Part shown: one piece after another, positions 61,108 to 64,000 of the stretch
Layout: each line of letters starts with the position of its first letter
Numbering within the stretch: the first letter of the stretch is position 1
Origin: Camarhynchus parvulus
Taxonomy: Eukaryota > Chordata > Aves > Passeriformes > Thraupidae
Assembly: GCF_901933205.1 (NCBI RefSeq)
Contig: NC_044571.1
Span: 10,021,420 to 10,085,419 of the forward strand
Direction: 5' to 3'
Length of the DNA stretch: 64,000 bases
The notes under the pieces: model-generated
The model's input: the letters and a program-made list of their open reading frames with translations, nothing else
The model's database searches: none
Told to the model about the DNA's origin: nothing
Translations under genes and position numbers: made by a program

Positions 61108-64000
61108 ATATCTTGTGCCCTTAAAAACTTTATGGAGGTAATTCTAGGTTATCCTGGGACACTGGAATTCCCACAAAATGGCTACTACTGCCTCTTGCCT
61201 CAGGCCAGGACAGCCATCCCACAATCAGCTGAGATGGCACACTGGTGATTTTAGAGAGCAGAACTTCCACTCCCTCTTGCTTGATCCTGGCTATGTTGAG
61301 TTAGAGCAGCCCGTTACATCAGCACAATGCACAAGTTCCATATACTGCAGCAGTTTTTCATGCCCTACTAGAAAGCAGTGAAGTTGAAGCAGTGTTGATG
61401 AGCAGTGTGTCATAGAGGAATGTACCTGCTCCAACAAAAGGCAGTGGGCAGCATTTTAAATTGCATGACTAAATATTCATTTCTACCTGTTCAAAGAGAA
61501 TGTATTCTCTAACAACTAATCTCGGATTTATTTGAATAGGATTCTTTAGAAGGACGCCAGCTTAATTACTTAGGAGAAAGAAAGACACTTCAGATTTATC
61601 AATATGAAGGTCCTTTAATATTAAATTTTGGCAACACAAGGTGCTGAAGGAAGTGATTTGGGCATAGAGAAATACACAGTCATATATATATACATAAAGA
61701 GAATAGCACTGCAGGCTGTAGAAATTTTTCTGCTATATAAAACTTTGTTAACTTGGGTTAGAATATGACTCATGCAGTGTCAAGAACAGATAAGAAAGTA
61801 GAGCTTATAAAAATAAAGGTAAAGCAAAGGAATATATAAATATTAACAGTTCATCATATTTAGATGTGGTTTGAATATTATCATTGATTGAGACAGAACT
61901 TAAGACCATTGCTGGTTTGGGGTTTTAGCCAAATTTTGGATTAGCTCATTGATACTCAGACTTACTAAAGTGGTATTCTATATAACAGTGTGTCCATTAG
62001 CAGCTCTACCATAACAGTTGTATATCACTGTCTGTCAAAAGTATATTTAAGAGTGGGAACCACCTTACTTTAGTTTGAAATTTAAGTGCTTAGGTTAGTC
62101 AATCATTCAGGCTCCTTCTGTAGTCAATAGGCAGAGGGTGATTCATCCCACACTAATACAGAGTTGGTTGAATCATCCCCCAAAGATGCCTCTCCCTCCA
62201 AGAGCTGTACTTTTCCTACCAAGAAACAAAAAAATAACCATGTGGCCTCTGTTTTCAATTCTAACAAATAAATGTGGCTGAAATTTCAAACATGGGTTGT
62301 TGGAAGAAATTTCTGCACAGAGCCTGCAGACCAAAGAGTTTTCGTGTGAACTGCCTGGCAAATAATATCAAATGGCAAAAGCGTTGGGGAGGCTTGTTGG
62401 CAGATCATTAGCCAGTTGCAAACAGAAGGATGTTTGTTGAGCCATATGCAAAACTAGAGTGCTATATCATTTTAAAAAACGACTGCCATCGATTGTTGCA
62501 TAAAATAAAAGTGCAGCTTGTGCTTTCTTAGCTCTGCGACAGCGGCTTTAATTGGGGTTTGGAGGGGAGAGTGGCTGCCTGCCAGTGCTATATGCAATCA
62601 TCCAGCTGTTCAGACAGTTAAAGACCTTAAGATGTTATAGCAAAGGAGCTGGCAGACACTCAGTCTGCCTTCTAGAGACCAGGGAGCATCCTAGCAAGCT
62701 ATTTAAGACTTTATTTAATATGGCAGTCATTAACAGTCAGAGATAAAAGGCAAAAGCACCATGTAATTGATTAGCTAGAAATGCACAAGTTTATACATAT
62801 TAAGGTGCTTCACTATGCATGCCATTGCCTTCATCTAACAGCACCTTTTACTTTTTAATTTGATTAAACTACTAAAAAACCCTGAATCTATAAATATCTA
62901 TTTGATATTGACAGCACAGGATGCTGAGAGATGAATTTTATATTGAGGCAATTATTGCATAAACAAGCAATGGATTCTCGAGCTTCCAGAGGGAAGGTCT
63001 TGGCCCCTCATCCATAGAACTTGGTGCCCTGGCTCCTGATGAACTGCTCTTTCATCAAAATGGTAACCTGAAGGATCAGCTTCTTGGAGAAAGAAAGAAT
63101 TTAAGGAATGCATTATGAAGACTTTATATACAGTTATATCAAGACTAGGAAAAAAAATCTCAAATAAATACCAAATCAAAACTGATTTTGTTCCCATCCC
63201 TGCAGCTCATACACAATGTAAGAAAATATGGTCAACTTTAAAAAGAGAAAAAAACCTGCTTCAGAAATATGCTTATAGTGCAACAAGGTGGGGAGTTTTG
63301 TTATCTGTTGATCACATCTTGACTTCAATTGCTCACTGGCACTATCACTAATTCCTGTGGGCAAATAAAGGTTGAACTGTACCTTGCATTACTCTGTGAG
63401 TAATGGCAGGTAACTATTGCTGTAGAAAGATCTGAATTTACCTATTTTTTTAACATACTGAAAGAGAAGTAACAGGTTTGAAACAGAGTGACCATTGTTT
63501 CAGTAGCTAATCACACTTTAAAGAGTTTTTTTAAACTGTTTAATATTCTTTTTATACATGTTAGATTTGCTGGGTAACTTTTTGATATTTTGTATTAGGC
63601 TCATACCTGAGACCTTACAAACAGTCATAAGACTACTGTAATATAAGATGTGAATCAATTAATAACAAAACATATAAAAATATTTCATCTTTATCTTGTC
63701 CTACCATCCAACACAACTAGAACTTCTTTCATACCCCTACTAATTTCAAATCTGGTTTACTCAAGCATTACTGAACTGTTCAGGAGAAGTGATTACTTTC
63801 TTTCTAGCAGCAAGCATGCTGAGCTGTGCTCTGATGAGCTGTATTTGCAACCTACAGAAAAAGTAAATCCACTAAATCAAAGACAAAGATAAAAATGAAG
63901 ATAGGTTAAAATACAGTATAATTGTATTAACATGTCACTTAGCTTAGCAGTTGTTTCTTGACTTCCTGCTAGAAAAGCATTGAAAAATCTAATTTCTTCT
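61108..64000. other. Unannotated DNA, possible 3' UTR and conserved block
   Basis: No independent gene is supported. 61108-61817 could be a 3' UTR if the mini-exon chain is real. 62460-62660 has an even, complex composition with several CpGs (TCTGCGACAGCGGCTTTAAT near 62532) and looks like a conserved noncoding element. 62952-63110 is open on the minus strand for part of its length but has no recognised content. Confidence 0.45.

Noticed and set aside
63195..63232. Possible micro-exon after TTCCCATCCCTGCAG followed by GTAAGAA
   Set aside because: Only 12 nt lie between the acceptor-like and donor-like words, and nothing nearby matches in phase. Treated as chance.
1..64000. Retroviral gag, pol or env remnants, or non-retroviral viral insertions such as hepadnavirus-like sequence
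   Set aside because: No translated frame showed recognisable viral protein motifs. The ERV content seen is LTRs plus one short leader only.

Overview
This window is vertebrate nuclear DNA and almost certainly avian, most likely a songbird (Passeriformes). The evidence is repeat content. There are several 5'-truncated CR1 LINE copies with the bird-type 3' end (tails built on ATTCTATG/ATTCTGTG), two large LTR families known from bird endogenous retroviruses, and a compact LTR family of about 390-420 bp that I associate with songbirds. The sequence is AT-rich by eye, has no long coding ORF and no CpG island, and reads as a gene desert or a very long intron. No complete protein-coding gene, rRNA, tRNA or CRISPR array can be supported.

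Layout. 1-4306 is unannotated AT-rich DNA. 4307-5705 is an ERVL-type solo LTR with a second LTR nested inside it (4788-5174); both keep exact target-site duplications. 5711-12967 is mostly unique sequence. About 12968-13469 is a probable minus-strand solo LTR. 15674-17343 is a dense cluster: a solo LTR with a perfect 6-bp duplication, then a plus-strand CR1 that is itself interrupted by a third LTR family. 17344-28330 is largely unique, with a GC-rich island near 18.7-19.1 kb and an old CR1-like remnant near 20.8-21.1 kb. Fragments of one large LTR family recur at about 28.3-28.7 kb, 35.1-36.1 kb (with a CR1 inserted) and 51.2-51.9 kb, where a tRNA primer-binding site and part of the leader survive. 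CR1 remnants lie at 30.4, 35.4, 37.2 and 42.2 kb. An uninterrupted 377-nt homopurine tract occupies 49477-49853. 55704-56089 is a third copy of the compact LTR family.

Possible genes. The best coding signal is a chain of three exon-like segments on the plus strand (59579-59638, 60268-60315, 61091-61107). They have good splice signals and compatible phases and could be the 3' end of a gene, but I do not recognise the peptide and chance is not excluded. Weaker exon-like segments lie at 57455-57573 (minus), 9249-9328 (minus) and 43823-44001 (plus).

I found no convincing novel biological system. The points most worth a second look are the homopurine tract, the candidate mini-exon chain, and the retroelement nesting, whose order can be read from intact duplications.
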